This document shows positions 53,228 through 61,447 of a stretch of DNA of 64,000 nt, piece by piece (the first letter of the stretch is position 1; each line of letters opens with the position of its first letter). Made by a program: the position numbers and the translations under genes. The DNA lies in assembly GCA_041393495.1 (NCBI GenBank), contig JAWKKA010000013.1, forward strand, positions 1 through 64,000, given 5' to 3'. This DNA comes from RHKX01 sp041393495 (GTDB taxonomy: Bacteria; Actinomycetota; Thermoleophilia; Solirubrobacterales; 70-9). Below the pieces are notes generated by a model. The model was not told the DNA's origin and did no database searches. It saw only the letters and a program-made list of their open reading frames with translations.

Positions 53228-54251
53228 GCGTGGCGCCGACGTCAGCTTCGTCGGCACGCGCGACCGCGCCGAGGCGGAGCTCGTCCCGGCGGCCGGCTAC
53301 GCGATCGACTTCCTCGATGTCAGCGGCCTCGATCGCCGCAACCCGCTTCGCGCCGCGGTCGCCATCGGCCGGGCGGCGGCGGCGGTCCGGGTCGCCCGGC
53401 GCATCCTCCGTGAACGGGCCATCGACGCGGTCATGGGCGGCGGCGGCTACGTCGCCGCACCGGCCGGGCTCGCGGCGGTGACCTTGCGGCTGCCGCTCGT
53501 CCTGACCGAGGCCGACAGCCACCTCGGGCTCGCCAACCGGCTGCTGGCGCCGCGCGCCCGGCGGGTCTGCCTGGCGTTCCCGATTCCGGGACGCCACGGT
53601 CGCCGCTACCTCGTCACCGGTCGTCCGGTCGCGGCGACGATCGCGACAGCCGACCGCGCCGCCGCTCGCGAGCGCTTCGGCATCGCGCCGGACGCCCCCT
53701 GCCTGCTGATCTTCGGTGGCAGCCTCGGCGCGCTGCGGATCAACCGCGCCGCCGCCGACGCCTTCGGCCCCGACGGCCCGGCCGCCGATCGGCCCTACCA
53801 CGTCCTCCACATCGCCGGGACGCGCGACTTCCCGGAGGCGGCGGCCCGGCTCGAGGGCGCGGCCCGTTACACGCTGCTCGACTACCTGCCCGACCTCGGC
53901 GACGCCCTCGCGGCCAGCGACCTCGTCCTCTCGCGCTCCGGCGGCTCGGTCTTCGAGCTCACCGCCGCCGGGCGCCCGGCCGTCCTCGTCCCCTACCCGT
54001 ATGCATCGGCGCGCCACCAGCATGCCAACGCCGAATGGATGCGCGAGGCCGGCGCCGCCACGGTGATCGAAGACGAGGACCTCGACGCGACGCGGCTGCT
54101 CGCCGAGGTCGAGCCGCTCATCGCCGACCGGGCCCGCCTCGCCGCGATGGCGGCGGCGTCGCGGCGGATCGCCCGCCCCGATGCCGCCGAACGGGTCGCC
54201 ACCGAGATCGCCGCGGCGGTCGAGGCGCGCAGCGGCGAGGGACGGGCATGA
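53142..54251 (+). CDS. murG: Lipid II synthase (GlcNAc transferase)
   Basis: Adds GlcNAc to lipid I on the inner face of the membrane. The 369-residue GT28/GT-B product has the N-terminal RVLIAAGGTAGHVVPALAVA, DAVMGGGGYVAAPAG, LTEADSHLGLANR, LLIFGGSLGALRINRA and LSRSGGSVFELTAAGRPAVLVPYP. GTG 53142, 53151 or 53157 can be the start; any of them overlaps ftsW by at least 70 bp. Its stop overlaps the first mini-ORF. Confidence 0.93.
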   Translation: MVPVRVLIAAGGTAGHVVPALAVAAALVERGADVSFVGTRDRAEAELVPAAGYAIDFLDVSGLDRRNPLRAAVAIGRAAAAVRVARRILRERAIDAVMGGGGYVAAPAGLAAVTLRLPLVLTEADSHLGLANRLLAPRARRVCLAFPIPGRHGRRYLVTGRPVAATIATADRAAARERFGIAPDAPCLLIFGGSLGALRINRAAADAFGPDGPAADRPYHVLHIAGTRDFPEAAARLEGAARYTLLDYLPDLGDALAASDLVLSRSGGSVFELTAAGRPAVLVPYPYASARHQHANAEWMREAGAATVIEDEDLDATRLLAEVEPLIADRARLAAMAAASRRIARPDAAERVATEIAAAVEARSGEGRA

Positions 54252-54325
54252 ACCACGCCGCGGAAGCCGGCGGCGCGGGCCGCGTTCGGCGGTCCCGGCG
54301 GGTTGCGCGGGAGGGTGCGCGTTGA
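54248..54325 (+). CDS. 25-codon mini-ORF bridging murG and murC
   Basis: ATG overlaps the murG stop (ATGA) and its own stop TGA overlaps the TTG of murC (TTGA), exactly the coupling style used at most junctions here. The peptide starts MNHAAEAGGAG and is basic after (RVRRSRRVAREGAR). A product is not shown; it may simply carry ribosomes from murG to murC. Confidence 0.4.
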   Translation: MNHAAEAGGAGRVRRSRRVAREGAR

Positions 54326-55743
54326 GTGACGAGCCGCGGCGGCCGCTGCACTTCATCGCGATCGGTGGCGCCGGGATGAGCGGCCTCGCCCTCGTCTGCG
54401 ACCGGCTCGGCCATCGCGTCACCGGCTCCGACCGCGCCGAGTCGGGCTATCTCGAGCGCCTCCGCGCGGCCGGGATCGAGCCCGTCGTCGGCCACGACCC
54501 CGACAACGTCCCGGCCGACGCCGAGGTCGTCGTCTCGACGGCGATCGCGGACGACAACGTCGAGCTGGTCCGCGCCCGCGAGCGCGACCAGCCGGTGATC
54601 CACCGCAGCGATCTTCTGGCCCGCGTCTGCGCGGGCAAGCGGCTGATCGCGGTAGCCGGCGCTCACGGCAAGACGACGACCGCCGGGATGATCGTGCACG
54701 CGCTCGTCGCTGCCGGCGCCGACCCCGCCTTCCTGCTCGGCGGCGAGCTGCCCGGGGCGGGGCCCTCGGGAGCGCCGGCGAACGCCGACTGGAGCGGCTC
54801 CGACTGGATCGTCGCCGAGGCCGACGAGAGCGATGGCAGCTTCCTGAAGCTCGAACCCGAGGTCGCGGTGGTCACCAACGTCGAGCTCGACCACCACTCG
54901 CACTGGAGCGGCGAGGCCGAGCTTCATGCCGCGTTCGCCGAGTTCACGGCCGGCGCCGCAGCGGTCGTCCGCCCCTCCGACCCGCGCCTCGCTGCGCTCG
55001 ACGGCGCCGGCCGGGTCCTCGGGTACGCGGTCGCGCCCGCGAGCGGGGCCGAACAGCCGCCGCCGGCGGCGCTGTTGGCGACCGATGTCGTCGCCGTCGA
55101 GGGTGGCTGCCGGTTCCGCGTCGTCTCGGCCGCGATCGGCGAGCGCGAGGTCCGGCTCGGCGTCCCCGGGCGCCACAACGTCGCCAACGCCACGGCGGCG
55201 ATCGGGGCGCTGGCCTGCGCGCTCGAGCTCGACGAGCGCCTCCCCCCGCTCGACGAGCTGATCGCGGCGCTGGCCGGCTTTCCGGGGATGGCACGCCGGC
55301 TCGAGCGCAAGGGAGCCTTCGCCGGGGCCGTCGTCTACGACGACTACGCCCACCATCCGACCGAGGTCGCGGCAGCGCTGGCGGCGCTGCGGGAGCTTCC
55401 CCACCGGCGCCTGATCGCGGTCTTCCAGCCGCACCTGTACTCGCGGACGAAGACGCTGGCGCCGCGCTTCGGCCGGGCGCTGGCGGCGGCCGACGAGATC
55501 GGCGTGCTCGACGTCTATCCGGCCCGTGAACGCCCGGTCGGACCGCTCGCGGGAGTCAGCGGGCTGGACGTCGCCGCCGCGGCGGCGGACGCGGCGCCGG
55601 GCAAGCGCGTCGACTGGCTGATCGACGTCGATCGCGCTGCCGATGTCCTCGCACCGCGGATCGAGGCCGGCGACCTGCTCGTGACGATCGGGGCCGGAGA
55701 CGTCTTCCGGCTCGCCGACCGGCTCGTCGCGGAGGGGCGATGA
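54322..55743 (+). CDS. murC: UDP-MurNAc-L-alanine ligase
   Basis: Adds L-Ala to UDP-MurNAc. The 473-residue ligase has HFIAIGGAGMSGLALV, P-loop AVAGAHGKTTTAGMIV, VAEADESDGSFLKL, VTNVELDHHSHW, VYDDYAHHPTEVAAAL and FQPHLYSRTKTL. Start TTG 54322 is preceded by GGGAGG (54309-54314). The upstream frame overlapping murG is not conserved. Confidence 0.95.
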   Translation: MSDEPRRPLHFIAIGGAGMSGLALVCDRLGHRVTGSDRAESGYLERLRAAGIEPVVGHDPDNVPADAEVVVSTAIADDNVELVRARERDQPVIHRSDLLARVCAGKRLIAVAGAHGKTTTAGMIVHALVAAGADPAFLLGGELPGAGPSGAPANADWSGSDWIVAEADESDGSFLKLEPEVAVVTNVELDHHSHWSGEAELHAAFAEFTAGAAAVVRPSDPRLAALDGAGRVLGYAVAPASGAEQPPPAALLATDVVAVEGGCRFRVVSAAIGEREVRLGVPGRHNVANATAAIGALACALELDERLPPLDELIAALAGFPGMARRLERKGAFAGAVVYDDYAHHPTEVAAALAALRELPHRRLIAVFQPHLYSRTKTLAPRFGRALAAADEIGVLDVYPARERPVGPLAGVSGLDVAAAAADAAPGKRVDWLIDVDRAADVLAPRIEAGDLLVTIGAGDVFRLADRLVAEGR

Positions 55744-55868
55744 GGGGGCGCAAGCGGGTGCGCGCCCCGGTAGGAGTGCCGGGCTCGGGATCGAACCTGT
55801 ACCGGATGGCGCTCGTGCCGACTGAATCCGCGACCACAGAGCGACGCGGCGGGGCGGGCGGCTGCTGA
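55740..55868 (+). CDS. 42-codon mini-ORF bridging murC and ftsQ
   Basis: ATG overlaps the murC stop (ATGA), and the TGA overlaps the ftsQ ATG (TGATG). The 42-residue sequence includes GSNLYRMALVPTESATTERR and ends GGAGGC. It occupies the place where murB is often found in related clusters. No family recognised. Confidence 0.45.
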   Translation: MRGRKRVRAPVGVPGSGSNLYRMALVPTESATTERRGGAGGC

Positions 55869-56605
55869 TGGCTACGCGCGCCTCACGGCTTCCGCGCCGC
55901 TCAGCCGCCCCGGCGCTCTCCTGGCCGCGGGTCCGCAACCGGCTCATCGTCGCCGGCCTCGTGCTCGTGGCGCTGGCCGCCGCCTACACGCTCTGGTTCC
56001 GCAACTCTTCGCTGGTCGCGATCGAGGACGTGCGGGTCACCGGGGCCGACGTCCCCTCCGGCGTCGAGGGTCGGCTGACGGCGGCGGCCACCGGCCTCAG
56101 CACGCTCAACGTCGACCGCGCCGCGATCGAGTCGGCGGTCGCCGACGATCCGTCGGTCGTCGCCCTCAAGATCGAGACCGACTTCCCGCACGCCGTCACG
56201 ATCGACGTCCAGAGTCGTGAGCCCGCCGGCTGGCTCGATGCCGACGGCGGCACCGTCGTCGCCGGCGACGGGACCGTGCTCGCGACCGGCGTCGATCGCC
56301 CCGACGGGATCCCCGAGATCGCCGGCGGGGGCTCGCACGGCGACCGCGTCGAGGGCTCCGAGCTCGCCGCGGCGAGGATCCTCGGTGCGGTGCCGGGGCC
56401 GCTTCAGCCGCAGGTCTCGAGGGCCCACGTCGACGAGGACCACGGCGTCGTCGCGGAGCTCAATGGTGGCATCGAGCTGCGTTTCGGCAGTCCCGCGAAT
56501 GGCGACCAGAAGTGGCGGGCGGCAGCGGCCGTGCTCGCCGATCCGACGCTGACCAGCGCCACCTACATCGACCTCTCGGCGCCGCTGCGGCCGGTGGTCG
56601 GGTAG
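55868..56605 (+). CDS. ftsQ: FtsQ/DivIB division protein
   Basis: A 245-residue division protein linking divisome parts. A membrane helix (NRLIVAGLVLVALAAAYTLWF) is followed by the POTRA domain (IEDVRVTGADVPSGVEGRLTAAATG) and the FtsQ beta domain (VDIQSREPAGWLDADGG-like segment at about residues 115-130). Starts at ATG 55868 sharing a base with the preceding mini-ORF stop. Confidence 0.9.
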   Translation: MATRASRLPRRSAAPALSWPRVRNRLIVAGLVLVALAAAYTLWFRNSSLVAIEDVRVTGADVPSGVEGRLTAAATGLSTLNVDRAAIESAVADDPSVVALKIETDFPHAVTIDVQSREPAGWLDADGGTVVAGDGTVLATGVDRPDGIPEIAGGGSHGDRVEGSELAAARILGAVPGPLQPQVSRAHVDEDHGVVAELNGGIELRFGSPANGDQKWRAAAAVLADPTLTSATYIDLSAPLRPVVG

Positions 56606-56694
56606 GGTCGCGCCACCCTCGACCAACCCCTGAGGGATGGCAAAGCCTCAACCATTGGTTGAGACAGCGATCTTGCAGGGATTCGAGGCCGACG
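56606..56694. promoter_or_regulatory. Upstream ftsZ regulatory dyad
   Basis: A perfect inverted repeat CTCAACC-ATT-GGTTGAG lies at 56647-56663, about 30 bp upstream of the ftsZ -35. A weaker CCCTC/GAGGG pair sits at about 56615-56635. Operator-like in size and place, protein unknown. Confidence 0.5.
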
Positions 56695-56723
56695 TTGACA
56701 GCCACCAGGCTGTCGCTTACTTT
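56695..56723 (+). promoter_or_regulatory. ftsZ promoter with overlapping dyad
   Basis: A consensus -35 TTGACA (56695-56700), 17-bp spacer and -10 TACTTT (56718-56723). A perfect dyad GACAGCC-ACCA-GGCTGTC (56697-56714) overlaps the -35 and spacer. This gives ftsZ its own promoter with a likely repressor site. Confidence 0.75.
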
Positions 56724-56808
56724 GGCAGCAGTTTGCAGCCGCGGGGCGCGCGAACTCTCAACTATCACTCAAGCTCCGGACGGACAGAGAAAGGCGAGTG
56801 AAGCTCAG

Positions 56809-57891
56809 ATGGAGGCTTCCAGTTACCTGGCGGTGATCAAGGTCGTCGGCGCGGGCGGCGGCGGCACCAATGCCGTATCGAGGATGGTCGATGCCGGGCT
56901 CAAGGGGGTCGAGTTCCTCGCCGTCAACACCGACGCCCAGGCGCTGCGCTCCTGCGACGCCGACGTCAAGCTCGCGATCGGCCAGGAGCTGACCCGCGGC
57001 CTCGGCGCCGGCGGCCAGCCCGAGGTCGGGGCCGGCGCCGCGGCCGAGAGCCGCGACGACATCAAGGAGGCGCTGAAGGGTGCCGACATGGTCTTCGTCA
57101 CCGCCGGTGAGGGCGGCGGGACCGGGACCGGCGCGGCGCCGATCATCGCCGAGATCGCCAAGCAGGAGATCGGCGCCCTGACCGTCGGCGTCGTCACCAA
57201 GCCGTTCGAGTTCGAGGGCGCCAAGCGGATGCAACAGGCGCTCGACGGCATCGAGAAGCTCCGCAACGAGGTCGACACGTTGATCATCGTCCCGAACGAG
57301 AAGCTGCTCAACATCGTCGAGCGCCGCGAGCCGATCAGCGAGGCGTTCCGCAAGGCCGACGACATCCTCCGCCAGGGCGTCCAGGGCATCACCGACCTGA
57401 TCACCGTCCCCGGGCTGATCAACCTCGACTTCGCCGACGTCCGCGCGATCATGTCCGACGCCGGCTCGGCGCTGATGGGCATCGGCACCTCCGCGGGCGA
57501 GAGCCGCGCAGTCGAGGCCGCCAAGGAGGCGATCTCCTCGCCGCTGCTCGAGTCGGCGGTCGACGGCGCCACCGGGATGCTCCTCAACATCACCGGCGGC
57601 GAGGACATGGGCCTGTTCGAGGTCAACGAGGCGGCCGAGGTCGTCGCCGGCACCGCCGACAAGGGCGCGAACATCATCTTCGGCGCCGTCGTCGACAACA
57701 CGATGGGCGACGAGCTCCGCGTCACCGTGATCGCGACCGGCTTCGAGGGCTTCGAGATGCTCGCCCGCCGCCCGGCCGAGGTCCGCCGCCGCAGCCGCCG
57801 CCGCGGCGTCCAGCCCCCGAGCGACCGCGAGATCCGCTCGCTCGAGGTCTCCGACGACGAGATCGACATCCCGCCGTTCCTGCGGGACTAG
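56809..57891 (+). CDS. ftsZ: Cell division GTPase FtsZ
   Basis: Forms the Z ring. The 360-residue product has IKVVGAGGGGTNAVSRM, the GTP signature GEGGGTGTGAAP, the T7 loop NLDFADVRAIM, and the C-terminal tail DDEIDIPPFLRD that binds partners. The linker is short and Arg-rich (RRRSRRRG). ATG 56809 chosen by the MEASSYLAVIKV start. Confidence 0.97.
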   Translation: MEASSYLAVIKVVGAGGGGTNAVSRMVDAGLKGVEFLAVNTDAQALRSCDADVKLAIGQELTRGLGAGGQPEVGAGAAAESRDDIKEALKGADMVFVTAGEGGGTGTGAAPIIAEIAKQEIGALTVGVVTKPFEFEGAKRMQQALDGIEKLRNEVDTLIIVPNEKLLNIVERREPISEAFRKADDILRQGVQGITDLITVPGLINLDFADVRAIMSDAGSALMGIGTSAGESRAVEAAKEAISSPLLESAVDGATGMLLNITGGEDMGLFEVNEAAEVVAGTADKGANIIFGAVVDNTMGDELRVTVIATGFEGFEMLARRPAEVRRRSRRRGVQPPSDREIRSLEVSDDEIDIPPFLRD

Positions 57892-58021
57892 CGAGCAGCA
57901 AGTAGCGAGCAGCCCGCTCGCCTTCGGCTCGCTCGCAGCAGACAGCGCGCTCGCGGCTCCGCCGCTCGCCAACAGCAGACAGCCCTCCCGCTGCCCACTG
58001 CCCGCTGCTTGCTGCTTGCTA
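57889..58021. repeat. Simple-repeat spacer with outer inverted repeat after ftsZ
   Basis: TAGCGAGCAGCAAG (57889-57902) at the ftsZ stop is nearly complementary to CTTGCTGCTTGCTA (58008-58021), 13 of 14. The interior is made of AGCAGC/GCTCGC-type repeats. It can form a long stem and probably separates ftsZ from the convergent esterase; a related GCAGCGGG string recurs at 62786-62803. Confidence 0.55.
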
Positions 58022-59086
58022 TGCCAGCGCCAGCGCCAGCTCGCGGATCGCGCCCGGATAGCGGTAGGTGATCCCGCCGTGCCTGCCGTCGAAGAGCTCG
58101 AGGGTGTGATCGACGCCGAGCCTGTCGAGCTCCGCCGAGAAGGCCTGAGCGCCGAGGTCGAGGAAGTACTCGTCGCCCTTGCCGGCGTCGATGTGGATCC
58201 GTCGCATCGAGCGCAGGGCGTCGCCGTGGCGCGGCGCCATGAGCACCGGGTCGTGGTCGAGCCAGAGCCGCCAGACGTCCTCGACGATCCGGCCGCTGAC
58301 GGGGTCGAAGGGCAGCAACGCCTTGCCCGGCCGGTCGGGGTCCGGCGAGTAGCAGGCGGCGTAGCCGTACATCTCGAGCGGGCCGCCGTGGTGGCCGAAG
58401 TCGAACGGGTCGGCTTCGGGCAGATGCTCGAAGAAGACGTCGTAGGAGGACTCGTAGCGGTCGCGGAGGGTGCGGAGGGTCCGCGCGATGCTCGGCGGCA
58501 TCGACAGCTCGAACAGGGAGTCGCCGGCATGGGAGGCGAGCGCCGAGAACACGTCGGGGCGCATCATCGGCACGACCATCGCCCCGTAGCCGCCCGAGGA
58601 CTTGCCGGTGATGCCGCGCCGCTCGCGGTCGGCGGCGGTCGGGTAGCGCCCGTCGATGAACGGGACGACCTCGTCGCAGAGGTAGGACTGGTAGCGGCCG
58701 GTGCCGGTCGAGTCGAGGAACTGCGAGCCGCCGTAGCTCGTCCAGCAGTCGACCATGACGACGATCGCGTCCGGGCAGTCGGGCGTGGCGAGCATCGCGT
58801 CCATGCGCTCGATGAACGTCGGCTCGAAGGCGCTGCGGCTCGTCCACATGTCGAGCTGGCCGGTGTAGCCCTGGATCACGTAGATCGTCGGCAGCGCGCG
58901 CGGATGGTCGAGCTCGACCCCGGGCGGACGCAGCACGTAGAGCGGCCGGCGCGCCGGGTCGCCGAGCGGGTTGTCGGCGAGCAGGTCGGATTCGACGACG
59001 AGCCGGTCGAGCGTCCCCGCGAGCGGCCGGCTCCAGGGCCGGCCGAGCTCGTCGTCGGGGACCGGGCTCTCGTGGATCAGGCGCAT
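58019..59086 (-). CDS. Putative esterase (alpha/beta hydrolase)
   Basis: A 355-residue hydrolase of the Esterase-D-like family. The nucleophile elbow is GKSSGGYGAMV, the acid is likely in AGKGDEYFLD and the histidine in DGRHGGITYRYP. LPTIYVIQGYTGQLDMW and IVVMVDCWTSYGGSQFLDS form the early strands. No signal peptide. Substrate unknown; the family contains carboxylesterases and acyltransferases. Confidence 0.85.
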   Translation of the reverse strand: MRLIHESPVPDDELGRPWSRPLAGTLDRLVVESDLLADNPLGDPARRPLYVLRPPGVELDHPRALPTIYVIQGYTGQLDMWTSRSAFEPTFIERMDAMLATPDCPDAIVVMVDCWTSYGGSQFLDSTGTGRYQSYLCDEVVPFIDGRYPTAADRERRGITGKSSGGYGAMVVPMMRPDVFSALASHAGDSLFELSMPPSIARTLRTLRDRYESSYDVFFEHLPEADPFDFGHHGGPLEMYGYAACYSPDPDRPGKALLPFDPVSGRIVEDVWRLWLDHDPVLMAPRHGDALRSMRRIHIDAGKGDEYFLDLGAQAFSAELDRLGVDHTLELFDGRHGGITYRYPGAIRELALALA

Positions 59087-59224
59087 CGCCGTCAGCCTAG
59101 ATGCCGCGCCGCGGCGACGCCACGGCGAAGCTGCGCCGACCGGCTCCCCGAGCCGGATTCGAGATCCCGGTGCGACCGGGCGGCCGTTCCCCGCGGCGGT
59201 CGATCTTCATCTAGCCTGCGGCGC

Positions 59225-60310
59225 GTGACCGAGGAGCTGCGCCGGACCCCGCTCCACGACGAGCATCTCGCCGCCGGCGCCCGACTCGTTCCGTTCGCGG
59301 GCTGGGAGATGCCCGTCCAGTACGAGGGGCTCGCGGCCGAGCACGACGCCGTGCGCGGGCGCGCCGGCATGTTCGACGTCTCCCACATGGGCGAGATCGG
59401 GGCCCGCGGGCCGGACGCGGCGGCGTTTCTGCAGCGCGCGGTCAGCAACGACGTTGCCAGGCTCGCCGCGGGCGGCGCCCAGTACTCGTGCCTGTGCGCG
59501 GACGACGGCGGCATCCTCGACGACCTCTTCACCTACCGGCCCGCGGGATGGGACACCGACTACCTCACCGTCTCCAACGCCGCCAACCACGAGTCCGACC
59601 TGGCGCGGTTTCGTGACCTGGCGGCGGGCTTCGACGTCGAGGTGGTCGACCGCGCCCCCGACTTCGCGATGATCGCGGTCCAGGGGCCGGCGGCGCGGGC
59701 CGTCGTCGCCGGGCTGGCCTCCGCGGAGCTGCCGGCGCGGATGCGCACGGCGACGCTCGAGGTGGCCGGGGCGCGCTCGCTCGTCTGCGGTACCGGCTAC
59801 ACCGGCGAGGACGGGGTCGAGCTGCTCGTCCCGCCCGCCGACGCCGTGGCCGTCTGGCGGGCGCTTCGCGAGGCCGACGTCGTTCCCTGCGGGCTCGGCG
59901 CCCGCGACACGCTCCGACTCGAGGTCTGCTTCCACCTCCACGGCAACGACATCGGGCCGGACCGCAATCCGATCGAGGCGGGCCTCGGCTGGTGCTGCAA
60001 GGAGGAGACCGGTTTCGCGGGCTCGGAGGCCGTGGCCGCCGCCCGTGAGCAGGGGACCGCGGAGCGGCTCGTCGCCTTCGCGATCACCGGTCGCGGGATC
60101 CCCCGCCAGGGCAACGCGATCCTCGTCGGCGGCGAGCCGGCCGGCACGGTGACGAGCGGCACCTTCTCGCCGTCGCTGGGCATCGGGATCGGGATGGGAT
60201 ACGTTCGCTCCGACCTCGCCGAGCCCGGGACCGCGATCGAGATCGACGTCCGGGGCCGGCGCCGGGAGGCGGAGATCCGCAGCAAGCCGCTCTACGCGAA
60301 GAGCACCTGA
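59225..60310 (+). CDS. gcvT: Glycine cleavage system T protein
   Basis: Aminomethyltransferase that takes the methylene from lipoyl-GcvH to tetrahydrofolate. The 361-residue product has LVPFAGWEMPVQYEG, GMFDVSHMGEI, VCGTGYTGEDGVEL, CGLGARDTLRLEVCFHLHG and the C-terminal SGTFSPSLGIGIGMGYV. GTG start. First gene of the gcv operon. No glycine riboswitch is visible in the 138-bp leader. Confidence 0.95.
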   Translation: MTEELRRTPLHDEHLAAGARLVPFAGWEMPVQYEGLAAEHDAVRGRAGMFDVSHMGEIGARGPDAAAFLQRAVSNDVARLAAGGAQYSCLCADDGGILDDLFTYRPAGWDTDYLTVSNAANHESDLARFRDLAAGFDVEVVDRAPDFAMIAVQGPAARAVVAGLASAELPARMRTATLEVAGARSLVCGTGYTGEDGVELLVPPADAVAVWRALREADVVPCGLGARDTLRLEVCFHLHGNDIGPDRNPIEAGLGWCCKEETGFAGSEAVAAAREQGTAERLVAFAITGRGIPRQGNAILVGGEPAGTVTSGTFSPSLGIGIGMGYVRSDLAEPGTAIEIDVRGRRREAEIRSKPLYAKST

Positions 60311-60331
60311 GAGAACCGACGAAAGGAAGAG

Positions 60332-60724
60332 ATGGCGACGGAGGAGAGCTACCCCGAGGACCTGCGCTACCACCCCGAGCACGACTGGGCGCGAATCGAG
60401 GGCGAGGAGGCGACGTTCGGGATCACCTGGTTCGCCCAGGACTCGCTCGGGGACGTCGTCTTCTTCGACCCGCCCGAGGTCGGCGCCACGGTCAGAAAGG
60501 ACGAGCCCTACACCGAGGTCGAGTCGGTCAAGGCCGTCTCCGACGTGGTCGCCCCGCTCAGCGGCGAGGTCCTCGCGGTCAACGAGGCCGCGGGCACCAA
60601 CCCGGAGCTGATCAACACCGATCCCTACGGCGAGGGCTGGCTGGTCAAGGTCCGCCTCAGCGACCCGGCCGAGGTCGACACGCTCCTCGCCGCCGCCGCC
60701 TACAAGGACCTGATCGCCGATTGA
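60332..60724 (+). CDS. gcvH: Glycine cleavage system H protein
   Basis: Carries the aminomethyl group on lipoate. The 130-residue product has the lipoyl lysine K67 in EVESVKAVSDVVAP and the family start YHPEHDWARIEGEEATFGIT. It follows gcvT by 21 bp with a GGAAGAG ribosome site. A tandem repeat follows. Confidence 0.96.
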   Translation: MATEESYPEDLRYHPEHDWARIEGEEATFGITWFAQDSLGDVVFFDPPEVGATVRKDEPYTEVESVKAVSDVVAPLSGEVLAVNEAAGTNPELINTDPYGEGWLVKVRLSDPAEVDTLLAAAAYKDLIAD

Positions 60725-60814
60725 CAACCCGCGAGCGCCCGATCGACACCGACAACCCGCGAGCGCCCGATCGACACCGACAAACCCGCGAGCGCCCGAC
60801 AACCCGCGAGCGAC
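60723..60814. repeat. Tandem repeats downstream of gcvH
   Basis: Four copies of GACAACCCGCGAGCG-like units: two with a 28-bp period starting at 60723 and 60751, a third at 60779 with one extra A, and a shorter fourth at 60798. They overlap the gcvH stop and lie 75 bp before the GerW-like gene. The copies share GAGCGCCCGATCGACACC. Confidence 0.9.
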
Positions 60815-60890
60815 GAATAGCTCGCAAATATTGTGAAGGATTCGTCGTTGGCGGGAGCTTGCCGGCTTGCGCGTCGGTAGGTTCCCTTCC

Positions 60891-61268
60891 GTGGCCACGC
60901 CCGACGAGATCAAGGCGGAAGTGAGCAAGAAGGTCGAGGCGGGACGGCTCCTCGATCACCTGGCCGACCGGATCGGGTCCAGGGTCGGGGCCTCGGCCGT
61001 CTTCGGACAGCCCGTCGAGCGGGAGGGCGTGACCGTGATCGGGGTCGCCAGGGCGATGTGGGGCTTCGGGGGCGGCGCCGGCGGCGAGGAGGGTGAGGAC
61101 GGCGCCGGCGGCGGTGGTGGGGGCTTCGTATCGCCGCTCGGATACATCGAGGTGCGGGAATCGGGCGCCGAGTTCAGGCCGATCCGCGATCCCCGGCTCG
61201 TCGCCACGGCCGCGGCGGCGACGGTCTGCGCCCTCGGGCTGCTCGCGCGGGGGCTGCGCCGCCGCTAG
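60891..61268 (+). CDS. GerW/YtfJ-like protein
   Basis: A 125-residue protein of the sporulation GerW (YtfJ) family: LLDHLADRIGSRVGASAVFGQPVEREGVTVIGVAR, a Gly-rich loop (GFGGGAGGEEG), FVSPLGYIEVRESGAEFRPIRD and a C-terminal membrane helix (LVATAAAATVCALGLLARGL). GTG 60891 fits the domain start; TTG 60867 is also possible. The family occurs in non-sporulating actinobacteria, so no sporulation role is implied. It lies inside the gcv operon. Confidence 0.85.
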   Translation: MATPDEIKAEVSKKVEAGRLLDHLADRIGSRVGASAVFGQPVEREGVTVIGVARAMWGFGGGAGGEEGEDGAGGGGGGFVSPLGYIEVRESGAEFRPIRDPRLVATAAAATVCALGLLARGLRRR

Positions 61269-61330
61269 GGCCCCCGCCCGCGCCGCTGGGGCCCCGCCGC
61301 GCCGCTGGGGCCCCGCCGCGCCGCCGGGGC
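61261..61330. repeat. 19-bp tandem repeats after the GerW-like gene
   Basis: GCCGCTGGGGCCCCGCCGC repeats at 61282 and 61301, with degenerate copies at 61261 and 61320. The GGGGCCCC core is palindromic, so it may also form stems. It spans the gene's stop codon. Confidence 0.85.
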
Positions 61331-61447
61331 GCTCTCGACCGGGACCCGATCATCCCGCCACGGTCCAGGGCTCGACGAGCGGCGTCGCGAGCCGACGATC
61401 GCCGTCCGCGGCGGGAGCATTCCGCCGCGTTCTCTAACCTGCCCGCC

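Noticed and set aside
59087..59224. Possible glycine riboswitch before gcvT
   Set aside because: The paired glycine aptamer signatures are not present in the 138-bp leader.
60723..60814. Repeats after gcvH considered as a CRISPR array or iterons
   Set aside because: Units are 28 bp head to tail without unique spacers, and there are no cas or rep genes nearby.
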